The notes under the pieces are model-generated. The model saw only the letters and a list, made by a program, of their open reading frames with translations, did no database searches and was not told where the DNA came from. Positions 1 through 10,979 of a DNA stretch of 64,000 nucleotides are shown in pieces. The DNA is from Tetrahymena elliotti 4EA (Eukaryota > Ciliophora > Oligohymenophorea > Hymenostomatida > Tetrahymenidae), in NCBI GenBank assembly GCA_000231825.2, contig JH720372.1:1401-65400 (forward strand), given 5' to 3'. Positions within the stretch are counted from its first letter, which is position 1. Every line of letters starts with the position of its first letter. A program made the translations under genes and the position numbers.

Positions 1-1038
1 TCTTTTTTTTTATCCAACTTATTTGATTCCTTCACTAATCTCTTCTTTTTAGTCAAATTAACTTTAAAAATGACAATATTCAATCTTATCCATATTTCTA
101 TGTTAAACACCCTCTCTAATTGCTGGAGATTGCTATTTCTGTTTTTGATGAAAAATAAAATTTTTTTAATCATTTTAATTGTCCTATTCATTATTTTTAA
201 GTATTTAGCTTAAAGTTTCATTATTTTCATAGGTGAGGCTTGTATTATCTTTAAACTAATTATTTCCATAATTTTCAGAGATAGCTTAGTTAATAGTCCT
301 ACCTTTTTTTGAAAATAAATTATTGATAAAATCCTTCAAATAAAGAAAAAATAAAAAATATACTAATTAACCTAACTATTTTTTAAGGCATAAATGCTTA
401 TAATTGAATCATTTACAAAAAATATTTAATTTCCGAAACTAACTTAAGTTTTTTTGATATCAGAAAACAAATTAGGTAAAAGCCTTTTTTATTTTATGCA
501 GTAAACATTTAAAGTAGCTCATTAATTTAAAAAAGTAAGCTTAAAATTTTTTACCACATTAAATATGAAAATTTTAATAAATTTACTTGATGTTGAGATC
601 AATCATATTAAGCTTATGAATAAAAAAAGCATTTTTTACATTCAAAAAGTAGATATATTTTTATTATTTGATTTTTTAAGTAAATTTAATCATTTCATAT
701 TTTTATATTGAGAAACTATTAATTAATTGAATAGCGATTATTTTACAAAAATTATTAGTTAAAAAATACTTTTGCTCAAGTAATAAAATTAAATTTGAAA
801 AGTAGATAAAAAAATAAAACTTTTGAGATGGTGATCAAAAAAATAATATTAAATAAACTTGATAAAAATATATTTATCTAAATATAAAAATAAAATTATA
901 AAAATTATTATCACAAAACAAAAAATATCTTGAGGTTTGGAGAAAATAACTTTCACAAGCAGCTTTGTCTTAATTAGCCTTTGTGATTTATCTTTTGGCA
1001 TAATAATATTTTACTTTTAGTTATTTTAAAACATATGT

Positions 1039-1064
1039 AAAAAAGCTTTAAATTGAGCTTTTTT
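1039..1064. repeat. Short inverted repeat (hairpin) ending in a T-run
   Basis: AAAAAAGCT (1039-1047) and AGCTTTTTT (1056-1064) form a perfect 9-bp inverted repeat around an 8-nt loop, followed by more T residues. It may be chance in such AT-rich DNA or the end of an unannotated transcript. Confidence 0.35.
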
Positions 1065-1272
1065 TTTTAATTTAATTTATTTTTAGATTTAAAGCTATTA
1101 AATTTTACAAAAGCTCTATAATTTAATTTCTTATCAAATTGTGGGAAAAAAGAAACTTTTTAATTTCCTTTTACTAAATAAATTTTATAGTTTTCTGATA
1201 ACTTGAACTATACTTGAAAATCAAAATCAAAAGTATTAATAGTTGAATTTAATATTTCTTTCTATGTCAGGT

Positions 1273-1310
1273 TCAAACCCTAAGAGCATAATCTTTTTTT
1301 TAGGGTTTGA
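1273..1310. repeat. 11-bp inverted repeat followed by T6
   Basis: TCAAACCCTAA (1273-1283) pairs perfectly with TTAGGGTTTGA (1300-1310) across a 16-nt loop, and GG plus six T follow directly. An 11-bp stem with three G:C pairs in a row stands out in this AT-rich background. A small RNA with a Pol III-like T-run terminator is possible but unproven. Confidence 0.4.
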
Positions 1311-1992
1311 GGTTTTTTAAAATAAGCTCAAGCAAATAAATTCAATTTGAGTATAAAAGGGCGAAAGTATTATCACATATGATAGGGATTTTAACTGAAG
1401 TAATTAAAATATTTTTAAATAAACAAATATCATAAATTAAGAAAATCTAAATAAATTCTTAAACATTTTAAAGCTAATAATTTAATTGATTGAAATTTAA
1501 TTTACTCATAAAAATAAAAATAAGAAAATGGAGATATTTGTGATGTACTCCTGCTAATGTCTTGAAAGACATTGAATTCAAGATTATGATTAATCTCATT
1601 ACTAAAAATGAAGCAGTTAAAAATTATAAAAAAATGTTTGAAATATCATAAATTTCATTTCCATTATCATCTCTAATTGATATCCCTTATTTGAATCGGC
1701 TTTTGGTTTTAATATTTCTTTTTTTAAAAATTAAAATAAAATTTAAATTTTTAAAATAAATTCTTGATCTCTGATTACATACAAAAATTGTAAAAAATAT
1801 CAAAATAGTAAAAATAAATGATAAAAATCAATTAATAAATTTTGATTAAGTTTCAAAGATTATTTTTCATTTAAATTAAATAAAAAAAAAAGAATTTATG
1901 ATAGATAATATTGTTGAAGAGAATTAATAAGTAAATGGTGATTGAATTAAATAATATAAACTATATTTTCATTTTTTAATATTAAGCTTAAC

Positions 1993-4900
1993 ATGTCTGC
2001 AAATGCAATTGATGAAGAGATCTAACTTAGATTTAAGTTAATAATAATTAAAAATTATTATTTATAAATCACCTATTCTTTTTTAATAAAGTAAAGTATC
2101 TGAAAATTTTGATAATTACCATAGTACCCACTACTAGAAATTTGTATAGAATAAAGATTAAAGAGACATAGCCTGCTATTTAAAGTAATTTTTTATCTAA
2201 ATTAATATTTAATCATTTTTATAAAAATTAGTGATAAAAATATAAAAGATTTATAAGTTGCTTTAATAGCAAAAGGAATATCACTCTGTAAAAATTTATA
2301 GCAGCTTAAGATGGATTTATCGTAAAAAGCTATTTTTGTCCTTGAGATAGTTAATAATCAAAATATTTTAATTAAATTAGCTAAAATCATATTCAAATGT
2401 AAGGAGCTTTACTTTTAGCAGAAGGAATTTCAGACTGTAGAAACCTCAAATCACTTTAACTTCTTTTAAAGTTAAATATAAATTTGTTAATTACTAAAGC
2501 TAAACTTTTTATTTAAAAAGCAAAAATATAATTCTTGTTGAAGGTGCTTAGAGTGTCTTTGAGAAAATAAGTACATGCAATTAGATCCATCACTTATCTG
2601 TTGATATGAGGTAAAAAAATTTGTATGATTAAATTAATTTTGATAAGCAATTAAAAACACAAAACTTAGTTTATTAAATACCCTAATAATAAATTTAATT
2701 TTTAATAATTCAAATTATTTTATATTTTTGAAATATTTAATTTTTTCATGAAATTTTATTGTGTTATTTAAATAAAATTTCATTTTTTAATTTGATGCAT
2801 TTAAGAAATTCTTTTAACAGAAATTAAAAAATAAATATTTTAAATTGATTGATTATTCCAAGTTAAAGAAATCTTAAAAATTTGTTTTAAAAAAAGTTAA
2901 AATGACATTAAAGATGAAAAAGAATTTAAATTAAAAATGTGCTGTTTTAATATAAAATTATCCTGTAAGATTGTTATTATTTATTGATTTCAAAATATTT
3001 TATAAAATTTTATTTTAGAAAAGCTGAGTTTTAGCTAGAACATTGGAAATTTAATTAACTTGAGAAGTTTAAGAATAATTTTGAGGTATTTTAATTTTAT
3101 TAAATCATTATAAAAATATTTTTCTATTTAAAAGCTATAATAAAATTGGAAATTATGGAATTTCTTAATTGGGTTTAGGAATCAGTAAGTGCAATCAGCT
3201 AGAAAATTTAATTTTGAATTTTGAGTAATTAAATCTAGAATTCATTCAAAATAAATATAAAAATATTTATAGGTCTAATATAATTTAAGATAATGGTCTT
3301 AAAGATTTTGCAAAGAGCATTGGAAAATGTTTAAAGCTTAAATAGCTCACTTTGAATTTTAAGTAAATTTTTTTTAATTCAATATTAGGATTGATTATTG
3401 AATTTAAATAATAAAGTGATAATAAGATAAAAGATTCAGGAGCAGAAGAATTGGGATAAAACCTTAAAATTTGCTCTCAACTAAAATTTATTCATTTTAG
3501 CTTAGAGTAAAAGATACATTAAATTTTAATAAATTTCTTTTACTTAAAATATTTGAATTTGATAAAAGAGATTTTAAGATTTTATTTCTTAATCACTTAT
3601 TAAATATTTAAAAATTATTAACTCAGCAACAATTAGATAGGAAAAAGAGGGTTTTATTAGCTTGGATTAGGTATTGGTTAGTGTAAAAAATTGAAATAGC
3701 TCTATATTTCCACAGTGTAAAAGTTAATCATTTTTAAAACAAATATTTATTATGATCTTAAAATGTAGAAATTACTCTTATCTTCCTATTGGTAAATGCA
3801 TCAATCTAGTTGATCTCTCAATTATTTTCCAAAAAAAGTTAAAAAATATTTTTAGAGATAATTTACTAAATTAATTTTTTAATTTATTCAGTCATACCTA
3901 AAGAATTTTAGATTTCTCAAAAATGAGTTCTCAAATAGGGAATTTAATAAATTTATCTTCTATTAATCTCAATCTAAAGTATAATATAATAATGTTTCTA
4001 ATATATATCAAATTTTTATTAAAGAAAGCATAGAATAGGCACAAAAGGAGCTAAAATGATAGGATAAGCTATTAGTAAGTGTGTAAAGCTGATGACTTTA
4101 ATTTTAAATTTAAGGTATTTTAAAAGTAGAAAATATTTGAAATTATTTAAAATTTAATGTATTTACAAGTAATAATGAAATAAATGGAGAAGGTGGAAAT
4201 AACTTAGGGTAAGGAATCTCAAACTGTTTACAATTGAGAACTTTGAAATTGTTTTTAAAGTCAGTTTTATTGAAAAATATTATTAAAAGTTAACTCAAAA
4301 TTGTTTTTAGCAAGAATAAATTAGCAACATCTAACATCATTTAAGGAATATCAAGATGCATATTTCTTAATACTTTTACAATTGAAGTTGAGTAAACATT
4401 TATTTATATATACTTTTTAGGTTTCAACAAATCAAAAATGTTTTCTTAAAAAGTTCAAATTTTATTATCTGCAAGCAGGCCTCTACATTTGCAAATGGAT
4501 TAAATAAATTAATCAATTTAATGTAATTTGATTTCAGTATTAGGTAGATTTATTTTATTAAGAAATTTTATCTTTGTTATTAATAATAATCAAAATTAAA
4601 GTAAGAATGAAATATAGAGCACTGGTTTGTATAAAATAACTATTGATTTGGGATTATATTCCAAATTAACTCAGCTCAGCTTGCATTTTTAGTAATTTCT
4701 TATTTCCTCTCTGTATTTATTCTAATATTATCGGTGTTAAATAATAAATTAATTTTGAGTTATTAGCTTTTCTAATTTAGCAAAATTAGTAAAATTAAGC
4801 AAGTATCATGACAATATAGATTTCTTTCAAAAGATTAATATGGCAGAAGTCATACATGAAAAATTTAAGAAATTAAATTTCTTAACAAAAAAATACTAAA

Positions 4901-5755
4901 CTAAAATTTTTTAATTTTTTTGTATGATTTGATAAATTCTCTTTGTTTAATTTAAGTTAAGAATACTTAAAAACTAAATGCTTGATATGAAAGATATGTT
5001 TATTTCTTAATTCAGTTAAAAAGTTTTATCACAATTTGATAAAAAGATAAAAATAATTAACTTTGGGTTTCTGAATATTAATTTTTAAAATAAATAGATA
5101 AAATTATATAAGGGATAGTGGAGCTATAGATCTTGGTTTATCTATGAGCTCTCTTTTTAACTTACAGAAACTGAAATTAAATTTATCGTATTTCTTTTTA
5201 TTAAAAAACCAATTTTATAGAGAATTTTATTAGTAATAATTATATAGAGGAGTCAGGTGTTTTAGGTTTAATAAATGGAATTAAAAGCTGCCATAAAATA
5301 TCTATATTAGATCTAAATTTATAGTAATTTAGAATTTACTTTATGAAATGATTTCAAAGTTATTAAATAAAAAGGTCTAATTATATAAAAGACTAAGGAC
5401 TAATCGAACTTGCAAAAGGAATAACTGAAATGAAAAAATTAGTTTCAGCTAGATTATATTTAAGGTATTGATTTACACATTATAAAAATTAATTTTTTAT
5501 TTTTTCATAAATTAGTGGATAAAACTACAGAATGAATGAAACTATCTGGCATCAACCATTACCTTTTACTAATCAAATTCTAAAATGTTGCTAAATTAGC
5601 CTTGTTTATATTGAGTAATTTTTATCAAAAATAAATTAATAACTTTTATAACAATTAAAATCAAATCAATTTAATAAATTATTAGTATTAGGTAAAACTA
5701 TCCTAATTGGGAAAATTTAATCAAGAGAAAATTGATAAGACTTATAAAAGTTTGA
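1993..5755 (+). CDS. Leucine-rich-repeat protein, one LRR per 90-nt exon
   Basis: Exons: 1993-2036, 2092-2184, 2232-2321, 2381-2470, 2521-2610, 3135-3224, 3273-3362, 3417-3506, 3627-3716, 3769-3837, 3892-3978, 4025-4114, 4170-4259, 4311-4391, 4454-4543, 4602-4691, 5098-5187, 5234-5323, 5375-5464, 5516-5614, 5692-5755. They total 1797 nt (598 residues) with no internal TGA. All introns are phase 2 and fourteen exons are exactly 90 nt. Most exons encode one LRR of about 30 residues, of the type NxIxDxGxxxLGxGIxxCxxLxxLxLxL; 3273-3362, for example, contains DNGLKDFAKSIGKC. The short first and last exons and the second exon (2092-2184) do not look like LRRs. LRRs usually bind proteins; the partner is unknown and no signal peptide or transmembrane segment is visible. 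The long gaps 2611-3134 and 4692-5097 may hide further exons; one of them contains a decayed exon. The ATG at 1993 gives a 44-nt first exon, as in the second LRR gene; an upstream exon from 1898 is the alternative. Confidence 0.8.
3019..3085 (+). pseudogene. Decayed LRR exon inside a long intron
   Basis: Translated in the frame that ends at a good phase-2 donor (GTATTTT at 3086), this stretch reads EKLSFSQNIGNLINLRSL, clearly an LRR. The only nearby acceptor (AG at 3017-3018) would give phase 1. The upstream acceptor that fits the phase (near 2896) runs into TGA. It therefore looks like a former 90-nt exon that lost its 5' part. Confidence 0.5.
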
Positions 5756-8305
5756 AAAAAAAAAGAATTATGAAGCTCAAATGAAATGTCTTAAATGATA
5801 ATCATATTTTTAAACAAGCAAGCTCAAGGACTAATATTTTTACTTTATATATATTTTTTTTTTATATTGTTTAGCAATCAATCAAGCATTATTTTTATAG
5901 TTCATAAAAATTCAAATAAATATTATTACCTAACTCACCTCTTAGAATAGAGTCGGTAAAATCTATTATTTAATCAATAAATCTTAGTTTAGTTCTATAA
6001 AAAAATATTAAGAGGTTGAAGTAATTATTTCATAAACTAAATTTTACGATAATTGCCATATAATATTTTAATATACATGCTTCTTTAAAACTATATTTCT
6101 TTGAACATATTTTTAAATTATAAAAAAATCACTAAACCATTTAAATTTATAAGTGATAATGCATAAAAATAGCCAAAAACCAATACTTTCGATAATTAAG
6201 AGATCATAATATTAGATCTGAATATTTGGTTAATGGATATGCTAAAAATTTTCAGTAACAATCTTTAAAAGGGTATTGAGAAATAACAACATTAATTATT
6301 GCTGACCAAATAAGGAGAATATATTACTGATTTATAAATCAATACATTTTCATTAATTTGGGAAATAGTCATCCAATTATTATTGATAAAGAGCATCTAA
6401 ATGATACATTTTTAAAATCTAAAAGCAAAGAATAAAAGAATAGGATTTAAAGTTCCTGTTTCCTAAATATTAGGTTATAAAACTTTTGATAATTTTTATA
6501 AAGTTGGTTTCAATAGAATTTAGGATGGTTTGGGAACTGCTCAAAACAAAATAATTTATTCTTGAAACATTTGTCGAAATATAGTCTTTTAATATAGAAG
6601 AAATATTTGTGTTTATCAATCATCCTAAAGTTAAAATTTTTGATGGTAAACAAATTAAAATTAGGGTTGAAAGGCATTATCAAAATATGTTAAATAGAAA
6701 GTATTAAATTAATTAAAATATCTTTTTTAAATTTGCAAAATCATTTGGTTGTTCTAATAATTTCAAATTTACTTGCCTCCCAAAAAAAGCTTAAGATTTC
6801 ATATATTGTTTTGTTTATCAGAAATGATAATTTATAAGCAAAATCAAAGTTTTAAATTGATAATAATATAATAACATAAATATTATTAAATTAAAAAATT
6901 GAAATATTTAGTGAGATAGACATTTAGATTCTTGTTCAATTTTTTATTTTTTTGTTTCATTTTTTAGAGTTTCCATATTGGAATAGAAATAGAAGCCAAA
7001 ATTAATTTTGTAATTATTTGAAACAATAATAGAAATGAATAGCAGACAGTTTAACATATGCAAATTTTAAACCGAAAATTTACAAATCTATTAAAAAATT
7101 TAAACAAATTGAATTTTTTGATATCTTTCCAAATTAAAAAAAATAAATCCTATTTCTATCAATTAATTAGATCAAAATAAAGAAGAAAAAAAAGTTATTA
7201 ATTTAAATTCGTGTGCGTATTAAATTCGTTTTCTTTATTTTTTCTAATTTTGCTTTGAACACCAAAAATATCTTTCTTTGCTTCTAATTTAAACCAACTA
7301 AATTAAAAAATAGTACTATTTAGATTTGTTTATTACAAAATTCTTAATTGCAAATGGCTTTAGGCTTATGTCTGCTTATTTGATATATTTAAATGAAGCA
7401 AATGGATTTATTTATTCCTTTTATTTGTATTTTTAATTTTATTTGAGTTTATATGCTTTTTGAAAAATCTATTAATCTATTATCCATGTTAATTGATAGA
7501 AAAGCAGATTAGTATTTATAAATAGAAAAATGCGCACTTATGCAAACTAAAATTAGATTAGAAAGCTATTGTTTTTGCTTTATTTATTAATTATAAATGC
7601 CTCAATATAATAGACTAATATAATTTAAGGAACTCTTAGAATTAATAGGTATAAGTCAAAAAGCTCTAACTAATTTTAACAAGTGAAGAAGATTTATATT
7701 TATTATAAAACTGGTCTGCTAATGTATTATAAAAATGAATATCAAAAACTAAATTTATCTTATAACCTTCAGGTAAATATGGAAAGCTTGCTTATAACTT
7801 TAAAAATTTAAGAAAAAAAATTTTTTTACTATAAAAAATAAATATAAGGTATTTGATTTTGACGTAAAAAACTAGCAAGCATAGCTCAGAGAGCTACAAT
7901 TAATGTTTGAACATGTGGAATTAATGAAAATATATGTGCGCAGTAATTAATGTTTAGAATTTAAAGAAATTAGAAATTAATAATTTGCTGCGTTGTTGGA
8001 CAATTAAGAAAATGATAAATGTGCAAGATCAAAACTAATTTGGATGCGCATCAATATTTATTTCAATTAGGAATTAATTAATTAAATTTTTTGGTTAAAT
8101 TTAGAAAAGAAGTGCGCACTTGATTCATTGGTTAATAATCTTAAGATTGATAGGAACGCATTTAATATTAAAACTAATATCGTTATTAACAAGCTTTAAA
8201 AATACATAAAATAGGATGAATAAATCTTATCATAATTAAATAATTAAAAAAATCTTAAAAACCAACAATTAATTAAAAAAAAAACACTTTAACAAAAATC
8301 TAAAA
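5756..8305. other. Intergenic region, LRR gene to INO1
   Basis: No gene could be supported. Around 6.4-6.6 kb short open stretches occur, but none shows a recognisable motif or a complete exon set. The last 800 nt hold a cluster of TGCGCA motifs, listed separately. Confidence 0.5.
7531..8118. promoter_or_regulatory. Cluster of four TGCGCA palindromes upstream of INO1
   Basis: TGCGCA occurs at 7531-7536, 7937-7942, 8045-8050 and 8113-8118. The last lies in the 12-bp palindrome AAGTGCGCACTT (8110-8121) and the third in GATGCGCATC. Four GC-rich self-complementary hexamers within 590 nt are striking in such AT-rich DNA, and they lie 190-775 nt before the INO1 start. I infer a factor-binding element; nothing in the sequence names the factor. 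Confidence 0.4.
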
Positions 8306-9835
8306 ATGCAAGTCAACTCTAATAACGTTACCTACGAAAACGGATTCATCCAAGCTTCCTACTAATACAAGTCTTCCACTGTTGAAAAGCTTGAAAATGG
8401 TACCTTGAAGGTTACCCCTAAGACCACTGATTACACCTTCAAGACCAACACCAAGGTTCCTAAATTAGGTATTATGCTCGTTGGTTGGGGTGGTAACAAT
8501 GGTACTACCTTCACTGCTGGTCACCTTGCCAATAAGTTGAAACTTTCCTGGTTCACAAAGAGAGGTGAATAAACTGCTAACTACTATGGTTCCATCACCC
8601 AAGCCTCCACCATCAAGGTTGGTTGCAGTGGTTCTGAAGAAGTTTATCTTCCCATGAACCAAGTCCTCCCTCTCGTTAACCCTGATGATGTTGTCATTGG
8701 TGGTTGGGATATCTCTGCCATGAACTTATCTCAAGCTATGAAGAGAGCTTAAGTTTTAGAATACAACCTCATTGAAAAGTTAGACCCTTACATGAGAGAT
8801 ATGGTCCCCAAGAAGGCTATCTACTATGAAGATTTCATCGCTGCCAACCAAAAGACCAGAGCTGATAACATCTTGGAAGGTCACAACAAGCTTGAACACT
8901 TGGAAACCATTAGAAAGGATATCCGTGAATTCAAGGCTGCCAACAACTGTGATAAAGTTATTGTTCTTTGGACTGCTAACACTGAACGTTTCTGCCAACT
9001 TACTCCTGGTGTTCACGATACTGCTGAAAACGTCCTTAAGGCTATTGAAAACTCTGAAGCTGAAATCTCTGCTTCTACTGTTTATGCTGTTGCCACCATC
9101 TTAGAAGGATCCAGTTACATCAATGGTTCTCCCCAAAATACTCTCGTTCCTGGTGTTATTGAACTTGCCAAGTAAAGAGATGTCTTCATCGTTGGTGATG
9201 ACTTCAAGTCTGGTTAAACCAAGATCAAGACCTCCTTGGTTGATTTCCTTGTCTCTGCTGGTATCAAGCCCCAATCTATCGTTTCTTACAATCACTTGGG
9301 TAACAATGACGGTAAGAATCTTTCTTCTGAAAAGTAATTCAAGTCTAAGGAACTCTCTAAGAAATCATGCGTTGATGATATTACTGGTTCTAACAAAGTA
9401 CTCTACCCTGAAACCAACAAAATTGATCACGAAATCGTTATTAAGTATGTTCCTTACACTGGTGACTCTAAGAAGGCTATGGATGAATACCTCAGTGAAA
9501 TCTTCCTTGGTGGTCAACACTCTCTCGTCCTTTACAATGTTTGTGAAGATTCTCTCCTTGCTGCTCCTATCATTCTTGATTTAATCCTCATCACTGAATT
9601 ATTCGAAAGAATTGAATACAAGGTTGATGGTATGAGAACCTTCCAAAGATTCAATAGAGTCTTATCTACTTTAGGTTATCTCTGCAAGGCTCCCTTGACT
9701 GATGAAAACACTCCTCTTGTCAACTCCCTTTACAGACAAAAGAGTGCTCTTGATAACATCTTCAAGGCTTGTGCTGGTCTCCACGCTGATGATAACTTAC
9801 TCCTCGAATTCAAGTGCCCTGTTACCGAAGAGTGA
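8306..9835 (+). CDS. INO1: Inositol-3-phosphate synthase (MIPS)
   Basis: The enzyme converts glucose 6-phosphate to 1D-myo-inositol 3-phosphate using NAD+, the committed step of inositol synthesis for phosphoinositides and inositol phosphates, normally in the cytosol. The 509-residue single-exon protein matches the usual family length. Visible family motifs are the NAD-binding GWGGNNGTT near residue 60, [37 protein letters not shown] and [10 protein letters not shown], the last two contributing conserved catalytic-domain residues. The start at 8306 follows an A-rich leader and fixes the normal N-terminus. TAA is used as glutamine several times in frame. Codons end in C far more often than in neighbouring genes, which in Tetrahymena marks high expression (inference). 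A hairpin follows the stop by about 50 nt. Confidence 0.97.
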
Positions 9836-10979
9836 AAAAAACATTTTTGATCTTGATTTTAATAAACTTTCACATTCTTATTCTTGTCAATGAAATGGAT
9901 GAACTGTTTCATTGATTTTGGCAACTAAATAAACAAATAAACAAATAAATTAATATTAAATAAACTGTATAAATAAATAATTATTTGTAATCCTACATTT
10001 CAATAAGTATTATAATTAATATTCAAAATTCATCAAAAGTTCACTCATTCATCAAAATTCATTTTATTCTTTAATTAACAAAAAATAAAAATAATTTACA
10101 TAATAATATTGTTCAGAAATAATTTAATCATAAAAATAACTTTCTTTTCATATATATTAAAACACTACATTGATTCATTGAAGAAAATAGTACAATCATG
10201 ATCACATAAAAAATTAATAAAATAAATAATAAATAAATAAAATTAGCACAGTCTCCAGTCTCTTATAGTTTAACAAATTTTAATTTTTTTTGATACGTAT
10301 TTAGATTTTCAATAATTTTTAAAATTATTTTCACTTTAATAATTCAAAAACTCAAAGATTTTAGAAAAATAAAATAAAATTTTTGTATATTAATCTAGTT
10401 CTTTTTAAATTCTTTATTTAACATGTTTATTTAACAATTGAATTTTAGTTTCTATATTTCATAGCTTATTTAATAGAGTAACTGTAAAAGAAAATTTTTA
10501 GTAGCTTAGAAAGAAGAAATTGTTTTAAATGATACTGACAAATTCTTTGAATTTATTATATGTTTGTTGAGTTCATAAATTTGTTACAAAATTATTTAAA
10601 TATTTATAATAAAATTATGACATTTTCTTTTTTTTTAACAAAGTTTTTAATAAGAATTTTTTAGAATTTTCTAAAAATTTGAATTGATTAGATAAATAAA
10701 TAAAAATGAGAAAAGGAATAGTAAATTAGTTCAAGTTAAAATAAGTATGAATGAATATAAATAAATAACTATTTTCTAGTTAATATTATTTATGGACTAG
10801 ATTATTGAATAATAACTACATTTCTATAGTTAGTCATGAAAAACTCAAGACATACAATAATTGTTTATATAAATATTTATGAAAATAAGAATAAATGATT
10901 TAGTGAGTTTTTTTTTATTTTTAAAAATAATTTTATTTATTTTAATATAAGATATTTTATCTTATTTGAATAGTTTTTT
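9836..10979. other. Intergenic region between convergent genes
   Basis: This is the shared 3' flank of INO1 (+) and the Q/N-rich gene (-). Besides the stem-loop it holds a short microsatellite at 9927-9950 (AAATAAAC units). No coding sequence is supported. Confidence 0.6.
9887..9915 (+). other. Stem-loop in the INO1 3' flank
   Basis: TCAATGAAA (9887-9895) and TTTCATTGA (9907-9915) are a perfect 9-bp inverted repeat around an 11-nt loop, starting 52 nt after the INO1 stop. It probably lies in the 3' UTR and could affect mRNA stability or 3' processing. Confidence 0.4.

Larger units (their letters stand above)
1..1992. other. AT-rich intergenic region, no gene seen
   Basis: I found no convincing coding frame on either strand with TGA as the only stop. 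The region holds two short hairpins (1039-1064 and 1273-1310), listed separately. An ATG at 1898 that opens a short frame ending in a possible donor could be an upstream exon of the LRR gene that follows. Confidence 0.5.

Noticed and set aside
1270..1290. tRNA T-arm-like GGTTCAAACCC
   Set aside because: The flanking bases do not form a T-stem and no acceptor, D or anticodon arms can be drawn around it.
6005..6025. Near-match to the Tetrahymena chromosome breakage sequence (reverse orientation)
   Set aside because: Only part of the 15-bp motif is present; the motif is known to be strongly conserved.
7912..7921. CATGTG resembling the yeast inositol-sensitive element
   Set aside because: It is a single six-base match to a yeast factor site; no reason to expect the same regulator in a ciliate.
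8465..9893. Several overlapping short ORFs on both strands within INO1
   Set aside because: They are shadows in other frames of the continuous inositol-phosphate synthase frame, fragmented by TAA codons if the standard code is used.
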